From: Prevotellaceae bacterium UBA1075
GTDB lineage: Bacteria > Bacteroidota > Bacteroidia > Bacteroidales > Bacteroidaceae
Direction: 5' to 3'
Assembly: GCA_002316015.1 (NCBI GenBank)
Contig: DCCS01000018.1
Span: 1 to 33,116 of the forward strand
Length of the DNA: 33,116 bases
In this document: positions 1 through 9,306 of the stretch, in pieces
How the letters are laid out: the number at the start of each line of letters is the position of its first letter
Numbering within the stretch: the first letter of the stretch is position 1
Position numbers and translations under genes: made by a program
Notes under the pieces: model-generated
Told to the model about the DNA's origin: nothing
Database searches by the model: none
What the model saw: only the letters and a program-made list of their open reading frames with translations

Positions 1-827
1 AGGTCGCGCTCAAAGAACTGCATGTCCTCACCCTGGTAGGGGGTGAGGTGATGATTGTTGCCAATGAGCAAACTGGGCTTGAGCCGGTGAAGCAGGGCGT
101 ATTGCTCCTCCAGGTGCCAGTCAAAGGGAGTGGGGTCGCTGTCGTGGTCCCACACGCCGTCAAACCAAATGGCATCGGGGTCGTAGTTCTTGACCAACTC
201 GGTGAGCTGGGCATTCATGAAACTGTAGTAGAACTGCCAGTTGGCCTTGGAACGGTCGCGCCCAGAGCGGTTTCCCGTGCGTCCCTGGGGGTAGTCCTCA
301 CGCATCCAGTCAAGGTGGGAATAATAGAAATGCACAGCCAGTCCCTGACGGCGGCACTCGTCGGTAAGCTCGCGCAACACGTCGCGACGGAAGGGGGTGC
401 CATCTACGATATTGTAGCCGGACTGCTTGGTGGCAAACATGGAGAAGCCGTCATGGTGGCGTGTGGTGAAACAGATGTACTTGGCGCCGGCCTGCTTGAA
501 TGCCGACACCCAAGCCTTGGCATCGAACAGCGACGGATAGAACCCATGGGCAGCCCGGGCATACTCATGCCGGTTGATACTGGCATTATGCATATACCAC
601 TCTCCCTGGCCAAACATGCTGTAGATGCCCCAATGCAGGAAAATGCCGAAACGGCGTTCGGAGAAGGCGGCACGTGCCTTGATATTTTCCTCAGACGGCC
701 GATAGCTGCCACCCGCCCCGGCATCGGGGGTGGGCGGAACTGGACACGACGCACGCAGCGATGTGGCAGCAGCCACGAGAAGCACGGCGAGGATGAGATT
801 TCGATGTAGTGACATATTTGCTTTCAT
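1..827 (-). CDS. GH29 alpha-L-fucosidase, 3' end cut off by the window
   Basis: Hydrolyses terminal alpha-linked L-fucose from glycans; probably periplasmic or surface-exposed. 275 codons are visible from ATG at 827, so the C-terminal part is missing. A hydrophobic signal peptide (residues 8-24, LILAVLLVAAAT) precedes a GH29 catalytic barrel that begins near residue 50: RFGIFLHWGIYSMFGQGEWY (about 59-78), then FTTRHHDGFSMF, then AIWFDGVWDHD, whose first Asp (D223) sits where GH29 enzymes carry the nucleophile. The acid/base Glu would lie beyond the visible part. A second Met at residue 5 could be the true start. The Cys after LRAS does not make a good lipobox because of the Arg at -3. It shares the strand of the FAS1-SusCD operon but lies behind that operon's terminator and about 740 bp away, so it is probably a separate unit. 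The family call is solid; the linkage specificity cannot be read. Confidence 0.9.
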   Translation of the reverse strand, partial: MKANMSLHRNLILAVLLVAAATSLRASCPVPPTPDAGAGGSYRPSEENIKARAAFSERRFGIFLHWGIYSMFGQGEWYMHNASINRHEYARAAHGFYPSLFDAKAWVSAFKQAGAKYICFTTRHHDGFSMFATKQSGYNIVDGTPFRRDVLRELTDECRRQGLAVHFYYSHLDWMREDYPQGRTGNRSGRDRSKANWQFYYSFMNAQLTELVKNYDPDAIWFDGVWDHDSDPTPFDWHLEEQYALLHRLKPSLLIGNNHHLTPYQGEDMQFFERD

Positions 828-890
828 AATAAAGGTGGGGGCGTTTGACTGCACGCTCAACAAGGCAACTTACACAAGCCGCCCGACACA

Positions 891-932
891 CAAAGATACA
901 TAAAAAGTACGGACAATCCGATGCCAAACTTA
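891..932 (-). promoter_or_regulatory. Candidate -7 boxes upstream of the fucosidase gene
   Basis: On the minus strand TATCTTTG (891-898) and TAAGTTTG (925-932) both match the Bacteroides -7 consensus TAnnTTTG, 64 and 98 bp upstream of the fucosidase ATG. Neither has a clean TTTG at the usual 19-21 bp spacing, so these are candidates only. Confidence 0.3.
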
Positions 933-1004
933 CACTTTCCCGTTCTTTCCCTGCTATTTCACCATGCGCCCAGCCAGCACTGGCCCACAGGGCAAGCAAA
1001 AAGT

Positions 1005-1033
1005 CCCCGTGGGATAGCACATATCACCCGGGG
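1005..1033. repeat. Imperfect inverted repeat, 12-bp arms
   Basis: CCCCGTGGGATA (1005-1016) and TATCACCCGGGG (1022-1033) pair with two mismatches around a 5-nt loop. A shorter GCCC/GGGC hairpin lies just before it (983-993). No U-tract follows on either strand, so I do not call it a terminator. The rest of 933-1158 holds no convincing gene. Confidence 0.4.
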
Positions 1034-1158
1034 AAGCACCCTTAGACACTTGGCAAGGCGGCCCAAGACAAAATTAAGACAGACTCCGACGATGGCTTTT
1101 CGCATTTCCTGTTTTCGCCAGCAGGCTTTTCGTCAACAAAGTGATTCCCGGGAGGCGC

Positions 1159-1334
1159 AGTCCCTTTCTTGTCAAGAGGACAATGGCACTCAACGCTCGT
1201 CGCATGCCACCTGTGCCACATCACAAGTATGAGTCCCTTTCTTGCCATGAGGACAATGGCACAAGGTGGATTTGGCCGCTCTCGAAGACACCTCGGAAGT
1301 ACGAGTCCCTATCTAGCCGTGAGGACATTGGTAC
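1159..1334. repeat. Three imperfect 31-bp direct repeats, period 72-73 bp
   Basis: Copies lie at 1159-1189, 1232-1262 and 1304-1334. Copies 1 and 2 agree at 29 of 31 positions, 2 and 3 at 26, 1 and 3 at 24. All begin AGTCCC and contain GAGGACA. Every copy keeps the pairing GTCC (copy positions 2-5) with GGAC (20-23), so each can fold into a hairpin. Copy 1 has the extra inner pairing TCTTG/CAAGA, copy 2 has TGCCAT/ATGGCA, and copy 3 is bounded by AGTAC/GTACT. The 41-42-bp stretches between copies are unlike each other apart from a few bases at the repeat edges. A degenerate fourth trace may lie at 1345-1363. No reading frame across the region looks like a protein. Confidence 0.65.
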
Positions 1335-1478
1335 TCAGCGTGACAGTCCTGGTCACAATGGCAAGACAGCCCTTTTTGCCAGGTGCGGCCATTCTGTTCG
1401 GCGGGTGAGCCTTCACTTAGGTGAGACGGACATTGCAGCATGACAGGGCACCCCACGCATCTCCCACCCAAGACCCAA

Positions 1479-1512
1479 GAGCCCCCTGGAGACATTTCGC
1501 TCCAGGGGGCTC
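1479..1512 (-). terminator. Hairpin terminator of the FAS1-SusCD operon
   Basis: GAGCCCCCTGGAG (1479-1491) and CTCCAGGGGGCTC (1500-1512) form a perfect 13-bp stem with an 8-nt loop, 55 bp downstream of the last SusD stop codon. The following minus-strand sequence (TCTTGGGTCTTGGG) is only moderately T-rich. Position and stem strength still make it the likely end of the long leftward operon. Confidence 0.7.
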
Positions 1513-1567
1513 CATCATATCGTCATGTCCTGTCCGCCGGGAAAGGCGGGAGACACTCTGCATTCAC

Positions 1568-3853
1568 TTACTCTGTGGGGAAAGGCAGATACCAATGCTT
1601 GGGAGACTGACTCAGATAGTTGTACAGCCCCATGTCCATGGTTCCCCCACGCTTGGCAACACGCTTGGCCAGATAGGTGGGGTCGTTGCGGCGAAGAGAC
1701 ACACGGGCAAGGTCGGAGAAGCGGCTGCCCTCGAAGGCAAGTTCCAGACCACCCTCATCCACAATGAGATCCTCGACGGCCTCTATCACATAGTTTTTGA
1801 TGGTCTCGTCATCACCATAGATATCCTCCTTGGTGACAGTGATGCCATGGTTCTCCTTGATCTTCTTGGCCACTTGGTCAACATAGTTATATACGCTCTC
1901 CTTGCCACTCTGGGCACGCTCGTCATAGCGGACACGACCGCAGCCGCGCTGGTGGATACCTGTCGTAAGATAGAACTCCGAGAGGCTGGCCTTGGGATAA
2001 CTGGTCGCGCTCGACTGGTTGCTGAACATGGAAGGCTTGTATATGACCGCGTAAGTAGAAGTCGTGGACTCCATATAGTAGGTATCGAAGTTCAGGAAAG
2101 ACACCGTCTTGCTCGCCTCCAACTCACGGCGATCCAGATAGTAGCAGGCCTTGTCGTAATAAGCGGCATAGTTCTTACGCGAAACCACGAATGAGTCCAC
2201 CACACCACAACTTGCGACATCGGCCGAGTCAATGCCCAGATCCTCATAGGTCTTGAGCACCATCTCCTTCAAGTCCTCGGCAGGCAAGTATTTGTCACCA
2301 CCTTCCTGGGCGGGAATCGTGTCCGCTACCATCCCCTTTAGTGTGTCATTGGTGTTTATCCAGCGATATTCAACCTTGGTGGGTTCATAGTCTTCCTCCT
2401 CAGGATACCAATAATCGTTGGCACACAGCCCATTCTTCAAGATGGCAAACGCATAACTGGGGTAACCTGCACGGTTGAGTGCCTCGGCGAAATGCAGCCA
2501 CACCTGTGAGCGGCGATAGACAACGGGATATACCGAGGAGAACGACCTGCCTGGATTCTGCTTGCTTACAAACGTGCCATACACACGGTCCTCACCCACG
2601 AAACCTGTGTACTGCTGTCCATTGGAGTCCATAATCCATGAGCGGCGGGCATCGCCTGCACCCGGCATCACCTCGAGCGTTTGGAACGGATTGTTCTCAT
2701 CACCAATATAAATCTCATACTGCTGTGAGTCGCACAAGGCAATATAGCCCTGGCTTGCCACAAGTTGGCGCTCGAAGTTAAGTCTCAGGTCAACCCGGGA
2801 CGTCTCATCGTCACCAGCGCCACTGGTTGAGGTCTGAGGCTCAAAGCCGAAAAGGCGAGAGATATCCGTGTTCACATTACCGTCCAACTTGCCCTTGTTG
2901 CTGGGGATACAGGTAATGGATTCGTAGAACCTGCTATTCTTCCCCTTTTCCGCAAAGGGCACACCTGAATAGTCATACGTAGGATAGTCGAGACGCTCGT
3001 TCACATTGGCCGTGCTGTAGAAAGAGAGTGAAAGCGGGCCGCCATCAGTATAATTCAGATAGTTGTAATAGTGGCGGGCAGCCTGCTCACAGGACTCCTT
3101 GTCACCCTTCATCAGATAAAGGTCACCCAGCACCAGGCTCACGGGGAACATCAACTTGGAACTGTGACAAACATAGTTCCCACTGGACTCGTTGGTATCG
3201 CCATAACTGTTGTAGAACGGGAAGCCATAGCGGCGCTCCACATACTCCATGGACACGAGGTCACTGCCCAAAAGGTCGACCAAGTTCCCGGCATTTGCCA
3301 TCTGGCGGTTGGGGTTATTGGCCATCTTGTTGATGGCGTCGGTAGTGAGCAGGGGCTCGGTGTAGAAAGGAACCTCACCATACGCGTAAACCAACTGCAT
3401 ATACACCCACGCCCGGATTGCCTGCACCTGGGAGTACTCACGGATCATGTACTTGCGGTCAGTACCCGTCGTGCGGAAGGTGTCGCACATGGCAATATAT
3501 GCATTGCAACTGTTGATTACATGATAGTAATCACTGATGCGCAAATATTTGCATGCACCATCCTGGTACTTGTCTTCATAACCATTCTGGCCGAAGTTCA
3601 GAATGGCGGCTATGGTGTCACTCACATTGTCTGTCCCGTCCACCAAATCGGCACGGCACTCGTTGAGTATCACATAGCGCTCGGCAATATTCTGCAGAGA
3701 CTTCACAATGCCCCAGTAAGAGTACAGCGTGTCCTGCGCCACCTTGTAGGAGTGACGCTCACTATCGGGTGTGAGCATGTCCTCGCATGAGGTTGTGAGC
3801 ATGCCCAGGGTCATGCAGAAGACAAGCAGGCTTATAATAGATTTACTTTTCAT
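1568..3853 (-). CDS. SusD/RagB-family nutrient-binding outer-membrane lipoprotein (second triad)
   Basis: Surface lipoprotein that forms the lid on its SusC transporter and captures the ligand. 761 aa, longer than the 500-650 aa typical of the family. Signal peptide with lipobox LTTSC (Cys23) followed by Glu-Asp, the acidic pattern typical of surface-exported Bacteroidota lipoproteins. Early TPR-like helices (about 45-200) include VQAIRAWVYMQLVYAYGEVPF, the SusD core motif. The C-terminal family signature LELAFEGSRFSDLARVSLRR begins near residue 702. The extra length is spread over the variable middle and C-terminal region rather than added as a recognisable domain. Last gene of the operon, 24 bp behind its SusC. 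The ligand cannot be predicted. Confidence 0.93.
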   Translation of the reverse strand: MKSKSIISLLVFCMTLGMLTTSCEDMLTPDSERHSYKVAQDTLYSYWGIVKSLQNIAERYVILNECRADLVDGTDNVSDTIAAILNFGQNGYEDKYQDGACKYLRISDYYHVINSCNAYIAMCDTFRTTGTDRKYMIREYSQVQAIRAWVYMQLVYAYGEVPFYTEPLLTTDAINKMANNPNRQMANAGNLVDLLGSDLVSMEYVERRYGFPFYNSYGDTNESSGNYVCHSSKLMFPVSLVLGDLYLMKGDKESCEQAARHYYNYLNYTDGGPLSLSFYSTANVNERLDYPTYDYSGVPFAEKGKNSRFYESITCIPSNKGKLDGNVNTDISRLFGFEPQTSTSGAGDDETSRVDLRLNFERQLVASQGYIALCDSQQYEIYIGDENNPFQTLEVMPGAGDARRSWIMDSNGQQYTGFVGEDRVYGTFVSKQNPGRSFSSVYPVVYRRSQVWLHFAEALNRAGYPSYAFAILKNGLCANDYWYPEEEDYEPTKVEYRWINTNDTLKGMVADTIPAQEGGDKYLPAEDLKEMVLKTYEDLGIDSADVASCGVVDSFVVSRKNYAAYYDKACYYLDRRELEASKTVSFLNFDTYYMESTTSTYAVIYKPSMFSNQSSATSYPKASLSEFYLTTGIHQRGCGRVRYDERAQSGKESVYNYVDQVAKKIKENHGITVTKEDIYGDDETIKNYVIEAVEDLIVDEGGLELAFEGSRFSDLARVSLRRNDPTYLAKRVAKRGGTMDMGLYNYLSQSPKHWYLPFPTE

Positions 3854-3877
3854 ATCTTATATCCTTTGACTCTATGA

Positions 3878-6800
3878 TTACAAGTTGATTGAAACACCTA
3901 CGTTGAAACTGCGCCCGCTGGGAATCAATCCTGTGTCGATACCCTGATAAAGCACACTGTTGCGGCAACTCATCTCGGGATCAGTGCCCAGATACTTGGT
4001 CACCGTGAAGACGTTGTTGGCCTCGCCCCATACTTTCAGACCCAGGAGCCAACTGTTGCTGTAGGGAATCTTGTAGGTCAGGCGCACATTCTTCAACTTC
4101 AGATAACTGCCGTCCTCTATCCAGCGGTCAGACATGCGCTCGTTGTTGCGCCAGTCATCGCTGTAGGTGTAGCATGCCTTGGGCATGTCGGTAGCCTGTC
4201 CTTCGTAAGTCCAGCGGCGCATGGCTGCGGTGGTCTGGTTGTAGGTCGTGTTCAGTCCCTCGAGCTCTGAACGCTGGTAGTTGTAGATGTCGTTGCCTAC
4301 GCTGTACTTGAAGTTTGCATCCAGGCGCAGGTTCTTCCATGTGAGACTGGTGAAGATGTTGCCATAGATGTCGGGGTTGGGGTTGCCAATCACCACGCGG
4401 TCAGCGTCGTCAATCACGCCATCCCCGTTCTGGTCAACGAACTTCACGTCACCAGCCTGGAAGTTGTAGTACCTCTTGCCTTCTTCGGCCAGTCCGGTGG
4501 GATACTTCAGATAGCCCTGTGCGCCAGCGGTGCTGGCCTCCTGATCACTCTTCAGAATACCATCTGTCTGCCAACCGTAGAAGCTGCCTACTGCATAACC
4601 CACTGCTGTAAGCACGTTGTCCTCGCCATAAACGCTGCTGGTGTAGCCATGAATTACTTGCTTGTGACCACCGTTCACATCACTCAGGGTGATGGTGTTG
4701 GACTTTCCAGTGGGCAGTTTGGTTATCTTGTTGTTGTAGTGCCCCAAGGTGGCTCCCACCTCCCACTTCCAGTCCTTCTTGTTGACAAGGGCTGCGTTCA
4801 CACTCACTTCCACGCCCTTGTTCTTCAACTGGCCGTCATTGGTCCAGTACTTGTTGGACATGCCCGAAATGTAGGGAAGGTCACGCAGGGTGAGCAAGTT
4901 GTCGGTCTTGTGCCAGAAGAGGTCTATGCCCGCCTGCAGGCGGTTGTTGAGGAAACTGCCTTGTAGGGCCACGTTGTACTTTGTGGTGGTCTCCCACTGG
5001 ATGGTGCTGTTCTCAATGTTCTTCAAGTACAGGCCCACTGTGTTGTGGGTCACTTTTACGCTCTCCCAATAAGTGCGCGCCGCATAGTAGTCGAGGTCGT
5101 CGTTACCACTCTGGTCAACACCGGCGGTCAACTTCAGGTAGTTGATTCCCTTGCGGGTCTTGAACCATGGCTCATTGGTAATCACCCAGCCCAACTGCAG
5201 CGAGGGGAACACGCCCCAACTTACACCACCCAACTGGAAACCATCCTTGGTGTCGTCGCCAAAACGGCTGCCCGCCGTGGAACTCACGGTGAAGTCGGCA
5301 AAATAGCGATTCTTGAAGTTGTAGTTGGCATCCAAGTAATAGGTCATGTCTATCCAGTTGTCGTTGGTTCCGCCATAGTTGATGTACATCATGTTCTTGG
5401 ACATGATGGGCAGTTTGTCATTCTCGTTGCAGTATCCCTGCATGTAGTTGTAACTGTAGGAATAATTGTTGTAACGCCAACCGCCATATACATTCACATG
5501 ATGAGCTCCATAGGTGTTCTCCCAGTTCAGGCGAAGGTCGTTCTGCAGGGTGGTAGCCTTGGAGAAGAATGTCTTCTGCACGCTGGTCACATTGCCCAAG
5601 TCTTGCAGGTAGTACTGCGTGGTGCCGCTCACTGGCAGGAAGTACCTCTCGTTTCCACGGTTCATGTTGAAGTTGAAACGGTCGCTGATAGAGAAGGTCT
5701 TCGTAACCTGGTAGGTGGGCTTCACGTTCAGGCTAATCTGTGTGTTCTGGGCATAGTTCTTGGTGTTTCCCTTACCATTCTTCAGTATCCAGTAGGGATT
5801 ACGCAGTGCCTCGTTCATCACATCGGTGCCTGTATTGATGTAGTTGGAGAAATTGAAGGGATTCTGCATGAGGGTGCCTCCCTGAGCCCCATACTTTCCT
5901 GCGTACTCATGAGAGAGTCTCAGACGGTCTGAGGCATACGCATCGGTAGCGTTCTCATCATAATAATAGGCATATGGACTGATGAAGGGAGCCTGGATGA
6001 GACCAAGCACATTGGTGGAACCGATGTTCTGCATGCTGTAATCCTCGCTCCAGCCATTGTCCAGGATATGGTAACTGCTCTGACTGTAGGCAATGTCCAG
6101 TTCGGTGCTCAGTTTGGAGAACACCTTGATGTCGGTGTTGAACCTCAGGTTCAGACGATTCATGTCGGAGCCCTCGCCAGTGCTCTCGCTCTTGACATAA
6201 CCCAGGGAGAGGGCATACATGCCAATCTCATCACCGCCCTCAACGCCAATCTTGTAGTTCTGGGTCATGGCATTCCGGTACATGTCCTTCTGCCAGTCGG
6301 TGTTGTTGCTGAACACCTTGCGGTAGTAGTTGCTGGGGCTTTTGTCGAGGAAGGTGTAAGAGCGCAGCGAACTGGAAGTGTTGTTCTTCACCGTGCTCAC
6401 CAGGTCACTCAAGTAGGCCGAGTACTGGTCGCCACCCAGGACATCAAGTTTCTTTGGGGTGAGTTCTACCCCACCATACACACGCACGTTAATCTTGGTA
6501 GCCATGCTCTTGCCACGCTTGGTGGTAATGACAATGGCTCCGTTGGCTCCTTTGGCACCATACAGGGTCGAGGCGTTCTTGATTACCTGGACACTCTCGA
6601 TGTTCTCAGGGTCAAGTCCAAGAAGGATGTTGTTGTAGAAACCCTCGTGCATGGTAGTGCGGTCATACTGGGCATCGATGATATTCCCGTCAACAATGAT
6701 GATGGGCTGGCTGTTCGCGTTCAACGAATTGACGCCACGGATGGACATATATGACCCTATGCCGGGAAGTCCATTGCGTTTCGTGATATGGATATCACCC

Positions 6801-7309
6801 GCCAGGCGTCGTTCTATGTCATCATCGATACTCACACCACTGGTCTCGTTCAAAACGGTCTTGCGCTGAGAGGTAATAGAAGTCTCCCCAGTATAATAAC
6901 TGTTGAACTGGGTTGTAATCAGCGAGGCATCAGCCTGTCCGTCCTTGACAGCCACCTGCAGGGGGTTATAACCCTCGGCATATACATACAAGGCATCAGA
7001 GAAAGTGGGGATTTCCAACTTGTAGGTTCCATCCTCTTCCGTAAGGGCCGAGTAAGCCTCAAGCCCCAATGCTTGCACACGCACGCCGCCCATTGGCTCA
7101 CCTGTGGCGTTGTCGGTGACCTTGCCCGTCACGCTCTTGGTCGGGTACTGCTTCCCTTTCTTTGCTTTGGCGATACGACGCACAGCCACCGTGTCACCGC
7201 CCTCTGCCTGAGCGTACATGCGTGTAAAACTCAAGCCGGAAAGCATCAACACGCACAGACCTGCGCCCAAGGCCCTGTGCACTAATGTATGATTGAATTT
7301 ATTTTTCAT
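3878..7309 (-). CDS. SusC/RagA-family TonB-linked outer-membrane transporter (second triad)
   Basis: TonB-dependent channel that imports the ligand captured by the partner SusD. 1143 aa. Signal peptide about 1-34 (ending MYAQA), a carboxypeptidase-regulatory-like beta-sandwich at about 58-130 (SVTGKVTDNATGEPMGGVRV), plug domain about 145-270 containing SYMSIRGVNSLNANSQPIII and QVIKNASTLYGAKGANGAIV, then a long 22-strand-type barrel ending in FNVGVSINL with the usual terminal hydrophobic residue. There is no STN domain, so signalling to an anti-sigma factor through this protein is not expected. Between the N-terminal domain and plug I see no classic EVVVxG-type TonB box, unlike the SusC of the first triad. 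Starts 9 bp after the FAS1 gene and is followed 24 bp later by susD. Confidence 0.95.
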   Translation of the reverse strand: MKNKFNHTLVHRALGAGLCVLMLSGLSFTRMYAQAEGGDTVAVRRIAKAKKGKQYPTKSVTGKVTDNATGEPMGGVRVQALGLEAYSALTEEDGTYKLEIPTFSDALYVYAEGYNPLQVAVKDGQADASLITTQFNSYYTGETSITSQRKTVLNETSGVSIDDDIERRLAGDIHITKRNGLPGIGSYMSIRGVNSLNANSQPIIIVDGNIIDAQYDRTTMHEGFYNNILLGLDPENIESVQVIKNASTLYGAKGANGAIVITTKRGKSMATKINVRVYGGVELTPKKLDVLGGDQYSAYLSDLVSTVKNNTSSSLRSYTFLDKSPSNYYRKVFSNNTDWQKDMYRNAMTQNYKIGVEGGDEIGMYALSLGYVKSESTGEGSDMNRLNLRFNTDIKVFSKLSTELDIAYSQSSYHILDNGWSEDYSMQNIGSTNVLGLIQAPFISPYAYYYDENATDAYASDRLRLSHEYAGKYGAQGGTLMQNPFNFSNYINTGTDVMNEALRNPYWILKNGKGNTKNYAQNTQISLNVKPTYQVTKTFSISDRFNFNMNRGNERYFLPVSGTTQYYLQDLGNVTSVQKTFFSKATTLQNDLRLNWENTYGAHHVNVYGGWRYNNYSYSYNYMQGYCNENDKLPIMSKNMMYINYGGTNDNWIDMTYYLDANYNFKNRYFADFTVSSTAGSRFGDDTKDGFQLGGVSWGVFPSLQLGWVITNEPWFKTRKGINYLKLTAGVDQSGNDDLDYYAARTYWESVKVTHNTVGLYLKNIENSTIQWETTTKYNVALQGSFLNNRLQAGIDLFWHKTDNLLTLRDLPYISGMSNKYWTNDGQLKNKGVEVSVNAALVNKKDWKWEVGATLGHYNNKITKLPTGKSNTITLSDVNGGHKQVIHGYTSSVYGEDNVLTAVGYAVGSFYGWQTDGILKSDQEASTAGAQGYLKYPTGLAEEGKRYYNFQAGDVKFVDQNGDGVIDDADRVVIGNPNPDIYGNIFTSLTWKNLRLDANFKYSVGNDIYNYQRSELEGLNTTYNQTTAAMRRWTYEGQATDMPKACYTYSDDWRNNERMSDRWIEDGSYLKLKNVRLTYKIPYSNSWLLGLKVWGEANNVFTVTKYLGTDPEMSCRNSVLYQGIDTGLIPSGRSFNVGVSINL

Positions 7310-7318
7310 ATTCTTGTT

Positions 7319-9256
7319 TTATTCCTTGGGGTCAACAACAATCACGTTACCTGTCTCTTTGCTCTTCAGAATAATCTGGTCAATACAGATGGGCAGGATA
7401 TAGCCCTTGCGCCTGTCCGACGAGTTGGCCTCGCTCTGGATTATCAGCGTGGGATAACTGTAGCGCATGTTCTTGTAAGAATACGGGAACTCGAAGTCCT
7501 CGGCCACCGTGACCGTGTCAACGCGTGTCCCGTCGGTCTTGCTGGTGACCTTCTTGCTCGTTTTGTCTCGTGATCCCCCATCGTTGTAGCGGACACGTGT
7601 GGTGAACTTGTTCATGTTCTTCTTCGCCACAGAATCCACATAGAGCGAGTCATAGTACATGGAATCGAGGACACCCGCATCGGCTATCATCTTATAGAAA
7701 TAGGGAACCACCACTACCTGTATGTCATACTTGCCGCTCATCACCTGCGCGTTCGGCACATAAGCTCCAGAATAGTTTCCATAAAGAGCGACCTCAACCA
7801 ACGCGCCAGAAGAGGCTCCCGGATTCTCCAACAAATAGAAATTGTTGTTGCTCACCCTGCCGTACTTGGAGGTGATGTCCTTGTAGTTCTCGTTGCTGAA
7901 AGACTGCGAAGACGTGCCTGATCCTGCCTTGTAGTATGAAGTGCTGGACGTGTTGTAGAACATGTAGGATCCCATCTCCACCACCACATCGGGCTTGTAG
8001 AACTCAACGGGATAATTCCAGGAGTTTGACAGGTAGGCAAGACCATTGCTCATCTTCACAGGATTCCCCTCAAAGAGTGTGCTCTTCTCCCACGTGTCTG
8101 TGCTGCGCAGAGTGTCACCGACAGAGTTGAGGTAATAGGCGGCAGACGCGCCCTTGGTGGGCTCGAATGTGTCAAGTTCCCACACGGAAGTGGTCTTGTC
8201 GCCATTGGCCTTTCCCATCTTGTGCACATTGAACACAAGAGGAGTGACAATGTCCATGTTGATGCTCATGTCGGCCAGGGAGTCGGGATTGAGCCCGCTG
8301 TACACCAGGGTCGTGCCCTGGCTGCCCTTGATCTTGTCCTCATAAGAGGATGAGTACTTGTAGTAGGGCTCCAGTTTCTTGCGCGCGGCTTCCCATCCCT
8401 CGTCAGTGGGAACAACCATCACATAGGACGAGTCCTCGCGGTCGATACCCTCCCCGAAACTCTTCTCGTACATCATCCAGTCATCCGCACCTGTGTTTGG
8501 GAGATATCGGCTATTGCTGAGCATGCGGTTGGACGTGTAATACACGCTGTCCACATACGTGGGATTGCCATTCTCATCGGGACGTCCCTCTATGCTGGCA
8601 CCTGCAGAGAAGTATGTGGTGTCCCGGGCTATCACATAATCACGCATGATGGTGGTCGCGTCACCGAACTTCAAATATTCGTATAGGTTGTACTTGAACT
8701 CGGCTATGCCCTTCAGGGTGTGCAGTGTGCCATTAATCGCCGGCACGTTCTTCTGGTTGAGAGCCACATTCTGGAATGTGCCCTGGTTCTTGTCAAACAC
8801 AAGGTTCTTGCCGTTGATGGTCTTCACCGTGTCAATGCCCGCACTTGAGATGTTGTGTCTCCACAGGGCAATGTGGTTGCCGATAAACTGCTGCTGCAGG
8901 TTGTAACCATGATTCTCGGCCATGTCAAGCAGTTTCTGGTACTCCTCATCGCTTATCGCACTGTTCTCCGGTGCCCACACGGTGTTCACCTGCCCGCTCT
9001 TCAACACATCCGCGTATGTGTAGGTATTCACTGGATGCTTCTCGTCGCGGTAGAACTTGGCGCGCCTGGCAATTTCAGCAAACCTGCTCAAGTCGGGATT
9101 GGCTGTGATTTGCTCCCACAGAGTCTTGGTGGCCACGTTTCCGTTGTCGCCTCCCTCATAATGGTCATCCCAGGTGTCGGAGCACCCAGGGACAGCCAGG
9201 ATGGCTGTGCCCAGGATTATGGTTCCGATGTATTTGTTTAATTTCTTGTTTGCCAT
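7319..9256 (-). CDS. Fasciclin (FAS1)-domain lipoprotein, two FAS1-like segments (second triad)
   Basis: 645 aa counted from ATG at 9256. A TTG seven codons upstream is also open, but the ATG directly precedes a proper signal peptide (MANKKLNKYIGTIILGTAIL) with Cys25 after AVPG and the acidic run SDTWDD, suggesting export to the cell surface. A first FAS1 domain covers about 40-190, with NTVWAPENSAISDEEYQKLL (91-110) as the box-1-like segment and a later QKNVPAINGTLHTLKG. A second segment starts near YVMVVPTDEGW (about 276-286). FAS1 domains are adhesion and ligand-binding folds. Lying between two SusCD pairs, this protein probably acts as an accessory surface-binding lipoprotein, which is inference from position. 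The last 300 residues are not recognised. Confidence 0.85.
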   Translation of the reverse strand: MANKKLNKYIGTIILGTAILAVPGCSDTWDDHYEGGDNGNVATKTLWEQITANPDLSRFAEIARRAKFYRDEKHPVNTYTYADVLKSGQVNTVWAPENSAISDEEYQKLLDMAENHGYNLQQQFIGNHIALWRHNISSAGIDTVKTINGKNLVFDKNQGTFQNVALNQKNVPAINGTLHTLKGIAEFKYNLYEYLKFGDATTIMRDYVIARDTTYFSAGASIEGRPDENGNPTYVDSVYYTSNRMLSNSRYLPNTGADDWMMYEKSFGEGIDREDSSYVMVVPTDEGWEAARKKLEPYYKYSSSYEDKIKGSQGTTLVYSGLNPDSLADMSINMDIVTPLVFNVHKMGKANGDKTTSVWELDTFEPTKGASAAYYLNSVGDTLRSTDTWEKSTLFEGNPVKMSNGLAYLSNSWNYPVEFYKPDVVVEMGSYMFYNTSSTSYYKAGSGTSSQSFSNENYKDITSKYGRVSNNNFYLLENPGASSGALVEVALYGNYSGAYVPNAQVMSGKYDIQVVVVPYFYKMIADAGVLDSMYYDSLYVDSVAKKNMNKFTTRVRYNDGGSRDKTSKKVTSKTDGTRVDTVTVAEDFEFPYSYKNMRYSYPTLIIQSEANSSDRRKGYILPICIDQIILKSKETGNVIVVDPKE

Positions 9257-9306
9257 AATTATATTGGATTTACACAATATGATACTTCTGTACGACCCCC
9301 TTTGGA

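Noticed and set aside
1159..1334. CRISPR array (31-bp repeats, 41-42-bp spacers)
   Set aside because: Only three copies, differing at up to 7 of 31 positions, and no cas genes in the window. CRISPR repeats are near identical within an array.
921..1443. Small proteins in the gap between the fucosidase and the SusD gene
   Set aside because: Several short frames overlap on both strands, rich in Arg, His and Ser, and none has a start context or motif.
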